DNA from: Zhihengliuella halotolerans
GTDB lineage: Bacteria; Actinomycetota; Actinomycetes; Actinomycetales; Micrococcaceae
Length of the DNA: 64,000 nt
Reading direction: 5' to 3'
NCBI RefSeq assembly: GCF_004217565.1
Contig: NZ_SHLA01000001.1
Span: 2,046,001 to 2,110,000, forward strand
Shown: positions 7,280 to 16,217 of the stretch, in pieces
Layout: every line of letters starts with the position of its first letter
Position numbering within the stretch: position 1 is the stretch's first letter
Position numbers and translations under genes: made by a program
The notes under the pieces: model-generated
What the model was told of the DNA's origin: nothing
The model's database searches: none
What the model saw: the letters and a program-made list of their open reading frames with translations, nothing else

Positions 7280-8953
7280 ATGACTGAAACGCTTCCGGCC
7301 GATCTGGTCGGATCCGTCGACACCCCGACCAAGACCGCCGGTCACGTCATCGTCGACACGCTCGAGGCCCACGGCGTCAAGCGCACCTATGTCGTCCCGG
7401 GCGAGAGCTACCTCGACGTTCTCGACGGCCTGCACAATTCGGAGATCGACACAGTCGTCTGCCGCCACGAGGGCGGCGCCACCTATATGGCCGAGGCCGA
7501 CGGCAAGATGCACCAGGTGCCCGGCGTGGCCATGGTCACCCGCGGCCCCGGCGCCGCCAATGCCCACGTCGGGCTGCACACCGCGTGGCAGGATTCCACA
7601 CCGCTGGTCCTCTTCGTCGGCCTCATACCCTACGAGCACCGCGAGAAAGAGGCCTTCCAGGAGTTCGATCCGAAGGCCTGGTTCGGCACCGGCGCGAAAC
7701 GCGTCATGGTGCTCGACCACGCCGAGCGCGCCTCGGAGATCGTCGCCGAGGCGATGTTCGCCGCTGTGTCCGGCCGGCCCGGTCCCGTGGTCGTCGGGCT
7801 GCCGGAGGACATCATCAAGAAGCAGGTCCCGGCCCGGCTGCACCCGCCGATCCCCGTTGCCTACGGCGGCATGACCGTCGCCGACTGGAAGTCCCTCAAC
7901 GAGGCCCTGAAGGAGTCGGAGAAGCCGCTGTTCATCTTCGGCGGAAACGACTGGACCGACGAGGGCGCGGCCGAGTTCACGAAGTGGCTCGAGTCCCACC
8001 ATCTCCCCGCCGCCGCCGAGTGGCGGTGTGAAGGCACGGTCCCGTTCGACTCCCCCTCCTACGTGGGGCCGATCGGCTACGGCCGCCCGAAACCGACCTA
8101 CGACCTGCTCGAGGAGACCGACCTGCTGGTCTTCGTCGGCACCGTCCCCGGCGACGTGATCACGGACGGCTTCAACATCCGGCAGAACTGGGACCAGAAG
8201 AACTTCCTCGTCACGATCGACCCGTCGCTGCGCGGTCGTTCCGGCCCCGTCTCCCACCAGATCGTCGCGAAGCCGGACGTGTTCGTGCGCGACCTCGTCC
8301 GCATGGATCTGGACGTCAAGGAGTCCTGGAAGGAGTGGACGGGCCGCATGCGCGGCGAGCAGGAGAAGTTCGCCGCGCTGCCGGACGCGGCCCCGGGCGA
8401 GGGCCAGGCGCGCATGGCTACCCTCATGGCCAACCTCGTCCCGAAGCTGCCGCACGACGCCATGGTCACCTTCGGCGCCGGCGAGCACACCAACTGGGCG
8501 CACCGCTACTTCCCCACCAACGGCTACGCGTCGATGCTCTCGGCCCGCAACGGCTCCATGGGCTATTCGATTCCCTCCGCCGTGGCCGCGTCGCTGAACT
8601 ACCCGGGCCGGACCATCGTGTCGATCGCCGGCGATGGCGAATTCCTGATGAACGGCCAGGAGCTGGCCACCGCCGCGCAGTACGGCGCGACCCCGCTCGT
8701 CGTCGTGATGGACAACCAGGAGTACGGCACGATCCGTACGCACCAGGAGCGCGACTATCCCGAGCGCGTCTCAGGCACCCAGCTGCTGAATCCCGACTTC
8801 GCCAAGATGGCGGAGGCTTTCGGCGGCTTCGGCGTGCGCGTCGAGCGCGACGCCGACGTGCCGGCGGCCGTGGAGGCCGCCCTCGAGGCCAGCAGGAACG
8901 GCTCCTTCGCACTGATCCACATCATCGTGGAGCAGCGCGTCAAGGCCTACTAG
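7280..8953 (+). CDS. Thiamine-pyrophosphate enzyme (acetolactate-synthase-like / benzoylformate-decarboxylase-like)
   Basis: About 557 residues with the three domains of the TPP lyase family. The N-terminal PYR domain has the catalytic Glu in CRHEGGATYMAEADG. A central domain follows. The C-terminal PP domain has the cofactor motif GDGEFLMNG...VVMDNQEYG (Asp and Asn bind Mg-diphosphate). The family joins or splits 2-keto acids; no residue pattern here fixes the substrate. I preferred ATG 7280 (GAAAGG upstream) to ATG 7259, which has no ribosome site. It lies inside the phenylacetate region, so a 2-keto-acid decarboxylase feeding phenylacetaldehyde or benzaldehyde is possible. No regulatory small-subunit gene is adjacent, which argues against housekeeping IlvB. 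Confidence 0.8.
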   Translation: MTETLPADLVGSVDTPTKTAGHVIVDTLEAHGVKRTYVVPGESYLDVLDGLHNSEIDTVVCRHEGGATYMAEADGKMHQVPGVAMVTRGPGAANAHVGLHTAWQDSTPLVLFVGLIPYEHREKEAFQEFDPKAWFGTGAKRVMVLDHAERASEIVAEAMFAAVSGRPGPVVVGLPEDIIKKQVPARLHPPIPVAYGGMTVADWKSLNEALKESEKPLFIFGGNDWTDEGAAEFTKWLESHHLPAAAEWRCEGTVPFDSPSYVGPIGYGRPKPTYDLLEETDLLVFVGTVPGDVITDGFNIRQNWDQKNFLVTIDPSLRGRSGPVSHQIVAKPDVFVRDLVRMDLDVKESWKEWTGRMRGEQEKFAALPDAAPGEGQARMATLMANLVPKLPHDAMVTFGAGEHTNWAHRYFPTNGYASMLSARNGSMGYSIPSAVAASLNYPGRTIVSIAGDGEFLMNGQELATAAQYGATPLVVVMDNQEYGTIRTHQERDYPERVSGTQLLNPDFAKMAEAFGGFGVRVERDADVPAAVEAALEASRNGSFALIHIIVEQRVKAY

Positions 8954-8971
8954 GCCGCCGCCACACACACC

Positions 8972-9009
8972 AGCCGGCCCCGGCACGATCCGTCGTGCCG
9001 GGGCCGGCT
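8972..9009. terminator. Bidirectional intrinsic terminator
   Basis: A perfect 17-base-pair stem, AGCCGGCCCCGGCACGA and its complement, around a TCCG loop, exactly between the convergent TPP-enzyme and BCCT genes. It should end both transcripts. Confidence 0.85.
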
Positions 9010-9013
9010 CGTC

Positions 9014-10780
9014 TCACTTGTCGTCCGCGGCACCCCGCCCGCCCGTGCCGGCCGGCGCTTCATCCGCGATGCCCGCGTCATCCGCGTCCGCAGGCGACTC
9101 GACCGGGTCGTCCGAGTACTCGGGTTCGGTGCCCGGAACAGGCTCGGGGACCATCACCGCGTCCTCCACGGTTCCGGCACGACGGCGGCGCAGCCACTCC
9201 TCCGGCGGCAGGACGCGCAGCCACCGGCGGGTCCGCAGCGGAGGCAGCTCGCCGGCGTCCTCCTTCAACGCCCGGAGCATGTTGGCCATCATCAGGAAGC
9301 CGAGCACGAAGAACGGCAAGCCGACCACGGTGATGAAATCCTGCAGGACCGACAGTCCCTCGTCGCCGGAGGCGATCAGCAGGGCCGCGGCCACCAGGCC
9401 CACCGAGAACGTCCAGAAGACGCGCTGCTTGGTGGGTGCCGGATCTTCGTGACCGTTGGTCATGGTATCGAGAACCAGGCCGGCCGAGTCCATGGAGGTG
9501 ATGAAGAAGACCGCCACCAGGACGATGCCCACGAACGAGGTGAGCGTGGCGAGCGGGAAGTTCGTCAGGAACTCGAACATCGCGCCGGGGATGTCCCCTT
9601 GGTCGACGACGCGCTCCACCAGCCCGCCGTCGCCGTTCATCTCGATATCGAACACGCCCATGCCGAAGATGCCGAACCACACGATCGTGAAGAGCGTGGG
9701 CAGGCCGAGCACACCGGTGATGAACTGCCGGATGGTGCGGCCCTTGGAGATCTTGGCGATGAAGATGCCAACGAACGGCGACCAGGTGATGGTCCAGGCC
9801 CAGTAGAAGACCGTCCAGCTGCCCTGCCAGCCCGTGTCGTGGAAGGTGTCGTTCCAGAACATGAGCTCCGGCAGCATGAAGAGGTACGTGCCCGCGCTCT
9901 CGACGGTGCCCTTGATCATCACCAGGGTCGGGCCCGTGATGAGGACGAACAGCAGCAGGCCGATCGCGACCAGGATGTTGGTGTTGGACAGGACCTTGAT
10001 GCCCCGGTTCAGGCCCGCCGCCACCGATAGGATGGCCACGCCCGTGACGACGCCGATGATGATGAGCTGGGCGCCGGCCGACTCGCTGATGCCCAGCAGG
10101 TCGGAGAGGCCGGCGTTGATCTGCAGCGTACCGAGACCGATCGAGACCGCCACGCCCAGCACCGTGCCGACGATCGCGATGACGTCGATGGCCCGCCCGA
10201 TCGGCCCGTGGATCTTCTCACCGAGGAACGGCTGGAACATCGAGCTGACCCGAGGCGGCAGGCGCCGCTTGTGGATGAAGTACGCGAAGGCCAGACCGGG
10301 GAGGGTGAAGATCGTCCACGTGTGCAGACCGAAGTGGTAGAGCGTGAAACCCATCGCCTCCTGCGCGGCTTCGATGCTCGACGGCTCGACGCCGGCCCGC
10401 GGCGGGTTCGCAAAATGATTGACCGGCTCCGCGACCGCCCAGAACATCAGGATCGTTCCGATGCCGGCCGCGAACAGCATGGCGAACCACGCCTTGTCCG
10501 AGTGCTCCGGCCCCTCGTCCTCTTCGCTGAGTCTGACCCGCCCCCAGCGGCTGATCGCCAGATAGATCAGGAAGAGGAGAAAGACCGAGACACCGAATAT
10601 GTAGAACCAACCGAGGTTGGTCAGCAGCCAGGTGGAAGCGGCACCGAAGGCGTCACCCATCGGCTCCACGAACGCAATGGTGAGCGCCGCGAAGACCACG
10701 ACGATTCCGGCTGAAACGAAGAAGAGGAAGGAGCTCGTCTGCAGCCCCCACCGCTTGGCCAATCTTGACAGCGCAGTCAT
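9014..10780 (-). CDS. BCCT family glycine betaine/choline/carnitine transporter
   Basis: 588 residues with about 12 membrane segments. The family signature is near the middle: FYWAWTITWSPFVGIFIAKI followed by SKGRTIRQF, the Trp-rich segment that lines the substrate site. The hydrophilic C-terminal tail of about 80 residues is acidic and proline-rich. These are Na+- or H+-coupled importers of quaternary ammonium compounds, often for osmoprotection. The ATG at 10780 has GAGGTG at the right distance; a GTG three codons earlier is possible. The substrate could equally be an organic amine used as a nutrient. Confidence 0.9.
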   Translation of the reverse strand: MTALSRLAKRWGLQTSSFLFFVSAGIVVVFAALTIAFVEPMGDAFGAASTWLLTNLGWFYIFGVSVFLLFLIYLAISRWGRVRLSEEDEGPEHSDKAWFAMLFAAGIGTILMFWAVAEPVNHFANPPRAGVEPSSIEAAQEAMGFTLYHFGLHTWTIFTLPGLAFAYFIHKRRLPPRVSSMFQPFLGEKIHGPIGRAIDVIAIVGTVLGVAVSIGLGTLQINAGLSDLLGISESAGAQLIIIGVVTGVAILSVAAGLNRGIKVLSNTNILVAIGLLLFVLITGPTLVMIKGTVESAGTYLFMLPELMFWNDTFHDTGWQGSWTVFYWAWTITWSPFVGIFIAKISKGRTIRQFITGVLGLPTLFTIVWFGIFGMGVFDIEMNGDGGLVERVVDQGDIPGAMFEFLTNFPLATLTSFVGIVLVAVFFITSMDSAGLVLDTMTNGHEDPAPTKQRVFWTFSVGLVAAALLIASGDEGLSVLQDFITVVGLPFFVLGFLMMANMLRALKEDAGELPPLRTRRWLRVLPPEEWLRRRRAGTVEDAVMVPEPVPGTEPEYSDDPVESPADADDAGIADEAPAGTGGRGAADDK

Positions 10781-10868
10781 GCTGGACACCTCAGATATCG
10801 GTCGTCAGAACTCTGGTCCCTAGCCAACCTAGCGAGATCCGGGTCTCATCTCCACCTGAAACTGCGAA

Positions 10869-10903
10869 AGCGGCGCCGGTTCCCAAAGGGACCCGGCGCC
10901 GCT
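10869..10903. terminator. Intrinsic terminator downstream of paaZ
   Basis: AGCGGCGCCGGTTCCC pairs with GGGACCCGGCGCCGCT (one G-T wobble) around an AAA loop, 12 bases after the paaZ stop on the minus strand and before the BCCT promoter region. Confidence 0.7.
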
Positions 10904-10914
10904 CGACTCGTCGG

Positions 10915-13068
10915 TCAGGCCCAGTTCTTGTAGGTCGTGTCTTCCTTCTCGACGAGGGTCAGGACGTCGTAGTTCGCGACGATCTCCCCGTCCTGGTTGT
11001 GCAGGACCGCGTCCCACGCGACCTCACCGTATTCGTCGGTGACACGCGGGGTGATCTTCTTCGCGGTCAACGTCACGCGCACCGAGTCGCCGGCGGCCAC
11101 CGGGGTGATGAACCGCAGGTTCTCGAGCCCGTAGTTGGCGAGCACGGGCCCCGGCGCCGGCTCGACGAACAGCCCGGCCGCCCACGAGACGAGCAGGTAG
11201 CCGTGCGCGACCTGGCCGGGGAAGAACGGGTTGGCCTCGGCCGCCTTCGCGTCGGTGTGCGCGTAGAAGGTATCCCCGGTCGTCTCGGCGAAGGCGAGGA
11301 TGTCCTCCAGGTCCACCCGGCGCAGGTCGGAGGCGAACGCGTCGCCGACGCGCAGCTCGGCGAGCGATTTGCGGAACGGGTGCGTGTTGGAAGGATCGGC
11401 GCCGAATGCCTCGCTGCCGGCGATCACGCGGTCGGCGCCCGCGTGCCAGACGCCGGTCACCGCGGTGAGTAGGTTGGGTGAGCCCTGCAGGGCCGTGCGC
11501 TGCATGTGGTGCTTGACGGAGCGGATGCCGCCGAGCTCCTCGCCGCCGCCGGCGCGACCGGGGCCGCCGTGCACGAGGTGCGGAACGGGCGAGCCGTGCC
11601 CCGTCGAGGAACGGGCGGTCTCGCGGTTGAGAATGTGCACGCGGCCGTGGTGACCGGCGATGCCCACCGTCAGCGCGCGGGCCGTCTCCGGGTCGTTGGT
11701 GCAGACGGTCGCGACGAGCGAGCCGGCGCCGCGAGCGGCGAGGCGGACGGCGTCGTTCACGTCCTCGTAGCCGAGGACGCTCGTCACGGGGCCGAAGGCC
11801 TCCTGCGAGTGCACGGCCTCGGCGTCGACGTCGTCCCACGTCAGCACCAGGGGCGACATGAAGGCACCGGCGGGCACGACGGCGTCGTCCCCACCCGCGG
11901 TGCGGACGACGGGGGCGTCGAGGGTCCCGTAAGCGAGTTCGCCGCCGGCGGCGAGCATGGCCTCGACCGCGCCGCGCACGTCCCGGAGCTGGTCGAGCGA
12001 GGCGAGGGCACCCATCGTGGTTCCTTCTCCGCGCGGGTCGCCGACCACGACGCGCTGGGCGATGCGCGCCGAGACCGCGTCGACGACGGCCTGCTCGCGG
12101 CCCTTCGGGACGATGGTTCGGCGGATGGCCGTGCACTTCTGGCCGGCCTTGACAGTCATCTCCGTGACCACCGCCTTGACGAACGCGTCGAACTCGGGGG
12201 TGCCGGGCTCGGCGTCCGGGCCCAGAATCGCAGCGTTGAGCGAGTCGGTCTCGGCGGTGAAGCGGACGCCGCCGTCGATCACGTTCGGGTGGGACTTCAG
12301 GCTGTTGGCCGTGCTCGCCGAGCCGGTGAAGGAGAGCATGTCGCGGTAGTCCATGACGTCCAGCAGCTCGCGGGCCGAACCGGAGATGAGCTGGAGGGAG
12401 CCGGCGGGCAGGATGCCGGAGTCGACCATGAGGCGCACGCAGGCCTCGGTGAGGTGGCCGGTCGGGGTTGCGGGCTTGACGATCGTCGGGACGCCCGCGA
12501 TGAAGGCCGGGGCGAACTTCTCGAGCATGCCCCAGACGGGGAAATTGAACGCGTTGATCTGGGCGGCGACGCCCGGGATGCGCGTGTAGACGTGGGTGCC
12601 GACGAAGGAGCCGTCCTTGGACAGCGGCTCGGCGGGGCCGTCGAGGACGACGTTGGAGTTCGGCAGCTCGCGGCGCCCCTTCGAGCTGAAGGTGAACAGC
12701 ACGCCGATGCCGCCGTCGATGTCGACCATGGAGTCGATCTTGGTCGCGCCCGTGCCGAAGGAGACCTCATAGAGCTGCTGGCGGCGCTCGTTGAGGAACA
12801 TCGCGAGCTCTTTGAGCTTGAGCGCCCGCTCGTGCAGCGTCAGCTTCCCGAGCTCCTCCTGGCCCGTTCCGCGAGCGTGCGCCACCATGGCCGCCAGGTC
12901 CAGGCCCTGCGAACCGAAGCGGGCCACCGGCTCACCGGTGTTGGCGTCGAGCACGTCGGTGGTGCGACTGTCGTCCGAGGGGGTCCACCACGCGTCCTCC
13001 ACGTAGCTGGGGACGATCGGGGCTCGGCGGGCGGCGGGGGGCGCCTCGTGGGCCGTCTGGGTTGTCAT
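10915..13068 (-). CDS. paaZ: PaaZ: oxepin-CoA hydrolase / 3-oxo-5,6-dehydrosuberyl-CoA semialdehyde dehydrogenase
   Basis: 717 residues, a two-domain fusion. Residues about 25-530 are an aldehyde dehydrogenase with catalytic Cys in KAGQKCTAIRRT. Residues about 555-710 are a MaoC hot-dog hydratase with the Asp/His pair in HTDAKAAEANPFFPGQVAHG. PaaZ hydrolyses oxepin-CoA, opening the ring, and oxidises the aldehyde produced. I chose ATG 13068: AGGAAGGA precedes it, whereas the longer frame from 13110 would run through the operator. It lies apart from paaI-paaK-paaR but carries the same kind of operator. No paaABCDE oxygenase genes are in view. Confidence 0.92.
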   Translation of the reverse strand: MTTQTAHEAPPAARRAPIVPSYVEDAWWTPSDDSRTTDVLDANTGEPVARFGSQGLDLAAMVAHARGTGQEELGKLTLHERALKLKELAMFLNERRQQLYEVSFGTGATKIDSMVDIDGGIGVLFTFSSKGRRELPNSNVVLDGPAEPLSKDGSFVGTHVYTRIPGVAAQINAFNFPVWGMLEKFAPAFIAGVPTIVKPATPTGHLTEACVRLMVDSGILPAGSLQLISGSARELLDVMDYRDMLSFTGSASTANSLKSHPNVIDGGVRFTAETDSLNAAILGPDAEPGTPEFDAFVKAVVTEMTVKAGQKCTAIRRTIVPKGREQAVVDAVSARIAQRVVVGDPRGEGTTMGALASLDQLRDVRGAVEAMLAAGGELAYGTLDAPVVRTAGGDDAVVPAGAFMSPLVLTWDDVDAEAVHSQEAFGPVTSVLGYEDVNDAVRLAARGAGSLVATVCTNDPETARALTVGIAGHHGRVHILNRETARSSTGHGSPVPHLVHGGPGRAGGGEELGGIRSVKHHMQRTALQGSPNLLTAVTGVWHAGADRVIAGSEAFGADPSNTHPFRKSLAELRVGDAFASDLRRVDLEDILAFAETTGDTFYAHTDAKAAEANPFFPGQVAHGYLLVSWAAGLFVEPAPGPVLANYGLENLRFITPVAAGDSVRVTLTAKKITPRVTDEYGEVAWDAVLHNQDGEIVANYDVLTLVEKEDTTYKNWA

Positions 13069-13079
13069 CGGCGACAATT

Positions 13080-13101
13080 CCTTCCTGAACGATCGGTCAG
13101 T
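13080..13101. promoter_or_regulatory. PaaR-like operator overlapping the paaZ ribosome site
   Basis: On the minus strand it reads ACTGACCG, then ATCGTT, then CAGGAAGG. 15 of the 18 defined positions of the recalled PaaR motif match. The inner 16 bases CTGACCGATCGTTCAG are a near-perfect palindrome (two mismatches). It lies 12-33 bases before the paaZ ATG and overlaps its Shine-Dalgarno sequence. Confidence 0.7.
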
Positions 13102-13166
13102 AATCAACACCCAGAGTAGCAGGGATCACACGATCGGCCCAGCCTCCGCGCACCCGCACCGGGCGC

Positions 13167-13215
13167 GACGAGGCCGCGCCGACCCCGATCCTCCCGGGGC
13201 CGGCGCGGCCTCGTC
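13167..13215. terminator. Strong intrinsic terminator after alpha-amylase
   Basis: GACGAGGCCGCGCCG (13167-13181) pairs perfectly with 13201-13215; four further pairs CCCC/GGGG form inside. It lies 16 bases beyond the amylase stop on the minus strand and upstream of the paaZ promoter. Confidence 0.8.
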
Positions 13216-13230
13216 ACACCTCGGGGCGGA

Positions 13231-15009
13231 TCAGTCGCGCCAGGTGTCGCTCAGCTCGAGCGACCCGTCGGGACCGACCGTCGCCACCCGGTTGCCGCCG
13301 GACTCCCAAACCGCGGTGCCGTCGTCGTACTTGACGTACTTGTACTCGAACGCGGTCCCGGCCGGCAGGTCCACCGTTCCGGTCCAGCGCGGGTAGTCCG
13401 AGGCGGAGAGCACGACGCCGGCGGCCGGGTCCCAGCTGCCGAGCGCGCCGTGGTTGCCGACGACGCGCACGTCCTGGCCCCAGGTGGTCTCGGCGCGCAC
13501 CGAGACGCTCACGTCCCCGGCCTCGTCATCGTCCCCGTCGCCGGGAACGGGCGTCGACCCGGCAGGCGCGCCGACGTGCAGGGAGAGCGCACCGTACGCG
13601 GGCAGGGTCGCGGTGAAGGTGCCGTCGGAGGCGACGGTCACGGTCTGGGTGCAGTCGCCGGAGGCGATGACGTCGCAGTAGTCGCCGGCGGGCAGGTCGC
13701 TCGAGTAGGTCCGGCTGACCTCGTGGCCGTTGTTGTTGATGGCGACGTATCCCTTGTCGCCGCGGCCGTAGGCGATGTGGTTGCCGCCGTCGTCCCACCA
13801 GCGCGTGACCTCGGCGTCGCCGACCGTGTTGTTGAAGCCGACCATGCCCTGGATCTCGTGCCAGCGCTGCTCGCAGGTCCAGGCACCGGAGTCGCACTCG
13901 GCGTCGTCAACGGATGCGGCGGTGGCACCGGGCGCACCGGAGTCGAAGTCGGAGAATTCGTAGCCGGAGTAGACCGTCGGGGATCCGTAGGGCCAGGAGA
14001 GCATGAACGTGTTCGCGAGCGTGTACTTGGCGCCCCACTGGTAGCTCATCGATTCGCCGTTGCGCTCGGTGTCATGGTTGGAGACGAAGACGCCGGCCCG
14101 GTCGGAGGGGAGCTTGTTGTCGCCGATGTAGCGCAGGTTCGCGATCCGGGCGTCGAAGTCGTGCTCGAGCTGACGGGCGTAGTCGAACTCGTGGGAGTCG
14201 CCGCTGCCGAGGTACTCGTCCTCGGTGATGGGTTCGCCGGCGGCGCCGATGACCTCGTGCACCCAGTAGACGTCGGAGTTGACCATGCGGGACTTGATGG
14301 CCTCGAGGTCCGCCGCGGGAACGTGCTTGGAGGCGTCGATACGGAAACCCGCGACGCCGAGGGAGACCAGGTCGTCGAGGTAGTCGGCGATCTTCTGCTG
14401 CACGTATCCGCTCGAGGTGCGCAGGTCCTGCAAGCCGACGAGCCGGCAGTTCTGCACCTCCCAGCGGTCCGAGTAGTCGCTGATGTTCTCACGGCAGTCG
14501 TTGAAGTCCTGGGCGGAGTAGTCGGGGAAGTCGTCCTCCGCATACCAGGACCCGGCCGTGCCGTAGCCCGACTGCCCGGCTCCCGTGGTGTGGTTGATCA
14601 CCGCGTCCGCGATGACCTCGACGCCGACACCGTTGCAGGTCTGGACCATGTTCGCGAACTCGGCGCGCGTGCCGAGCTTGGACTCGACCTGGTAGCTCAC
14701 CGGCTGGTAGGAGGTCCACCACGTGTCGCCCTGGATGTGCTCGGCGGGCGGTGAGACTTGGACGTAGCCGAAGCCCGCGTCGCCGATCGTCGACGCACAT
14801 TCGGCCGCCACCGAGTCCCACGTCCACTGGAAGAGATTCAACACGACGCCGCGGCCGTTGTTGTCCGGAGTCGCGGCCGACGCCGGCGCGCCGCCACCGA
14901 GCAGCCCCGCCGCCACCGCGCCGACGGCTCCGGCGGCGGCCAGCGCCCTGAACATCCGGCCGCGCGACGGCCCGCCCTTCCCGCGTCTGGACAGTTGAAC
15001 TTCACTCAT
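13231..15009 (-). CDS. Secreted alpha-amylase (GH13) with C-terminal CBM20 starch-binding domain
   Basis: 592 residues. A signal peptide (basic start, hydrophobic stretch, cleavage near ASA-A at about residue 46) marks export. The GH13 barrel shows the four classical regions: DAVINH, GFRIDASKH (nucleophile Asp), EVIG (acid/base Glu) and FVSNHDTE. The last ~95 residues form a CBM20 starch-binding domain (VVGNHGALGSWDPAAGV, later FEYKYVKYDDGTAVWE). It cleaves internal alpha-1,4 bonds of starch outside the cell. ATG 15009 has AAGGGAGC upstream. A LacI-type palindrome lies about 100 bases upstream. It is divergent from the RIO kinase gene. Confidence 0.95.
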   Translation of the reverse strand: MSEVQLSRRGKGGPSRGRMFRALAAAGAVGAVAAGLLGGGAPASAATPDNNGRGVVLNLFQWTWDSVAAECASTIGDAGFGYVQVSPPAEHIQGDTWWTSYQPVSYQVESKLGTRAEFANMVQTCNGVGVEVIADAVINHTTGAGQSGYGTAGSWYAEDDFPDYSAQDFNDCRENISDYSDRWEVQNCRLVGLQDLRTSSGYVQQKIADYLDDLVSLGVAGFRIDASKHVPAADLEAIKSRMVNSDVYWVHEVIGAAGEPITEDEYLGSGDSHEFDYARQLEHDFDARIANLRYIGDNKLPSDRAGVFVSNHDTERNGESMSYQWGAKYTLANTFMLSWPYGSPTVYSGYEFSDFDSGAPGATAASVDDAECDSGAWTCEQRWHEIQGMVGFNNTVGDAEVTRWWDDGGNHIAYGRGDKGYVAINNNGHEVSRTYSSDLPAGDYCDVIASGDCTQTVTVASDGTFTATLPAYGALSLHVGAPAGSTPVPGDGDDDEAGDVSVSVRAETTWGQDVRVVGNHGALGSWDPAAGVVLSASDYPRWTGTVDLPAGTAFEYKYVKYDDGTAVWESGGNRVATVGPDGSLELSDTWRD

Positions 15010-15351
15010 AGATTCAGCTCCCTTGCTTGGATCTCCGCCCGCCCGGCAGTCCCGGAGGGCGACGCCACCACCGCAACACCATTGACGATATGTGACCTGA
15101 GACACGACTGTAAGCGTTTACCTACATCTTGTCCACACCTCACAGGTCTATAAATTCTCCGAGATCCCTTAATTTAGGGGACTCGTGTCGCCCGACCAGC
15201 GGTACCGGCTGGGCGCTGTTTTCATTAAATGCGCAAACGTTTTCATCATTTTCATGCGAATCTTCGCACCCGCCCCGCGACCTGTGCCGCGCATCGTGCG
15301 CACCATGAAAGTCATTGACTTAAGCCAATCAGTCGTGGTGCACTGAGCAGG
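15010..15351. other. Intergenic region between amylase and RIO kinase genes
   Basis: 342 bases, less GC-rich than the flanks, with no convincing gene. It holds the LacI-type palindrome at 15110-15121, a second AAACGTTT core at 15235-15242, and an imperfect palindrome ATTGACTTAAGCCAAT at 15314-15329 (14 of 16 positions symmetric) just before the kinase start. The promoters of both divergent genes must lie here; I could not assign -35/-10 boxes with confidence. Confidence 0.6.
15110..15121. promoter_or_regulatory. LacI-type operator upstream of alpha-amylase
   Basis: GTAAGCGTTTAC is a palindrome with a central CG and two inner mismatches, the form bound by LacI-family maltose/starch regulators. 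It sits about 100 bases before the amylase ATG. No regulator for it lies next to the gene. Confidence 0.5.
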
Positions 15352-16203
15352 ATGACTCACTCACGCACCCTCCCCGACCGGCCCGCCGGCTGGAACATGC
15401 TCGACGATGCGCTCGAACCCGACCAACGCTTTTCCACGTGGCCCGATGTCGAGAAACTCCAGCGCGGCCCCGAGCCGTACCCCGACTTCGTCATCGAGGA
15501 CGCGGCCGCCATCGACACCGAACTCGGCGTCCTGAAGACGGGCAAGGAGGCCGACGTCTTCTTGCTCGAGCGCGCCACCCCGCGCCAGTCGGCGCTGCTG
15601 GCGGCGAAACGCTTCCGGGACCCGAAGCACCGCAACTTCCGCCGGGCCGCGATCTACAACGAGGGCCGCGCCGTCAAGCGCTCCCGCGACGCCCGCGCAC
15701 TCAAGGCCGGCTCGACCTACGGACGCAGCGTCGAGGCCGGCCGGTGGGCCGCCTCGGAATGGAACTACCTGCGCATGGCCTTCGAGGCCGGGGTTCCGGT
15801 TCCCTATCCAGTCCAATGGAGCGGGCTGGAGATCCTCATGGAGTTCATCGCCGACCCGAGCTCACCTGAGGCGGCAGCCCCGCGACTGCATCAGATCCGC
15901 CCGGGCCCCGAGCTGGCCGTCTACCTCTGGGAGCAACTCGTCGACGCGATGCGCCGACTCGCCGGAATGGGCTTCGCGCACGGCGACCTCTCCCCCTACA
16001 ACGTGCTGGTCGCCGGCGAGCGCCTGGTGGTCATCGACCTGCCGCAGCTGGTGGATCTGGCAGGAAACCAGCAGGGCGTTGAACTGCTGGCACGCGACTG
16101 CCAGAACGTGCACGCATGGTTCTCAGCCCACGGCCTGCCCGCGACAGCGCCGCTGGCCGACCCGGACGAACTCCTCGCCGACCTCCTGGGCCACGCCTGG
16201 TAG
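15352..16203 (+). CDS. RIO-type atypical serine/threonine kinase
   Basis: 283 residues. The RIO kinase fold is recognisable: LGVLKTGKEADVFLLE (nucleotide loop, about residue 60), an ATP-binding Lys in LLAAKRFRD, the catalytic loop AHGDLSPYNVLV (Asp and Asn, about residue 212) and the metal-binding segment VVIDLPQLVDL. The family phosphorylates or hydrolyses ATP; in eukaryotes and archaea it helps ribosome maturation, and the bacterial role is not settled. The ribosome site before ATG 15352 is poor (TGAGCAGG abuts the start), so translation could begin at ATG 15397. It is convergent with the next tetR gene. Confidence 0.85.
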   Translation: MTHSRTLPDRPAGWNMLDDALEPDQRFSTWPDVEKLQRGPEPYPDFVIEDAAAIDTELGVLKTGKEADVFLLERATPRQSALLAAKRFRDPKHRNFRRAAIYNEGRAVKRSRDARALKAGSTYGRSVEAGRWAASEWNYLRMAFEAGVPVPYPVQWSGLEILMEFIADPSSPEAAAPRLHQIRPGPELAVYLWEQLVDAMRRLAGMGFAHGDLSPYNVLVAGERLVVIDLPQLVDLAGNQQGVELLARDCQNVHAWFSAHGLPATAPLADPDELLADLLGHAW

Positions 16204-16217
16204 GGGGCGACGCCGAG

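Noticed and set aside
11506-13119. Plus-strand frame of 537 codons opposite paaZ
   Set aside because: Antisense shadow: Gly/Val/Asp/Arg-rich, no motif, while the opposite strand encodes a complete PaaZ.
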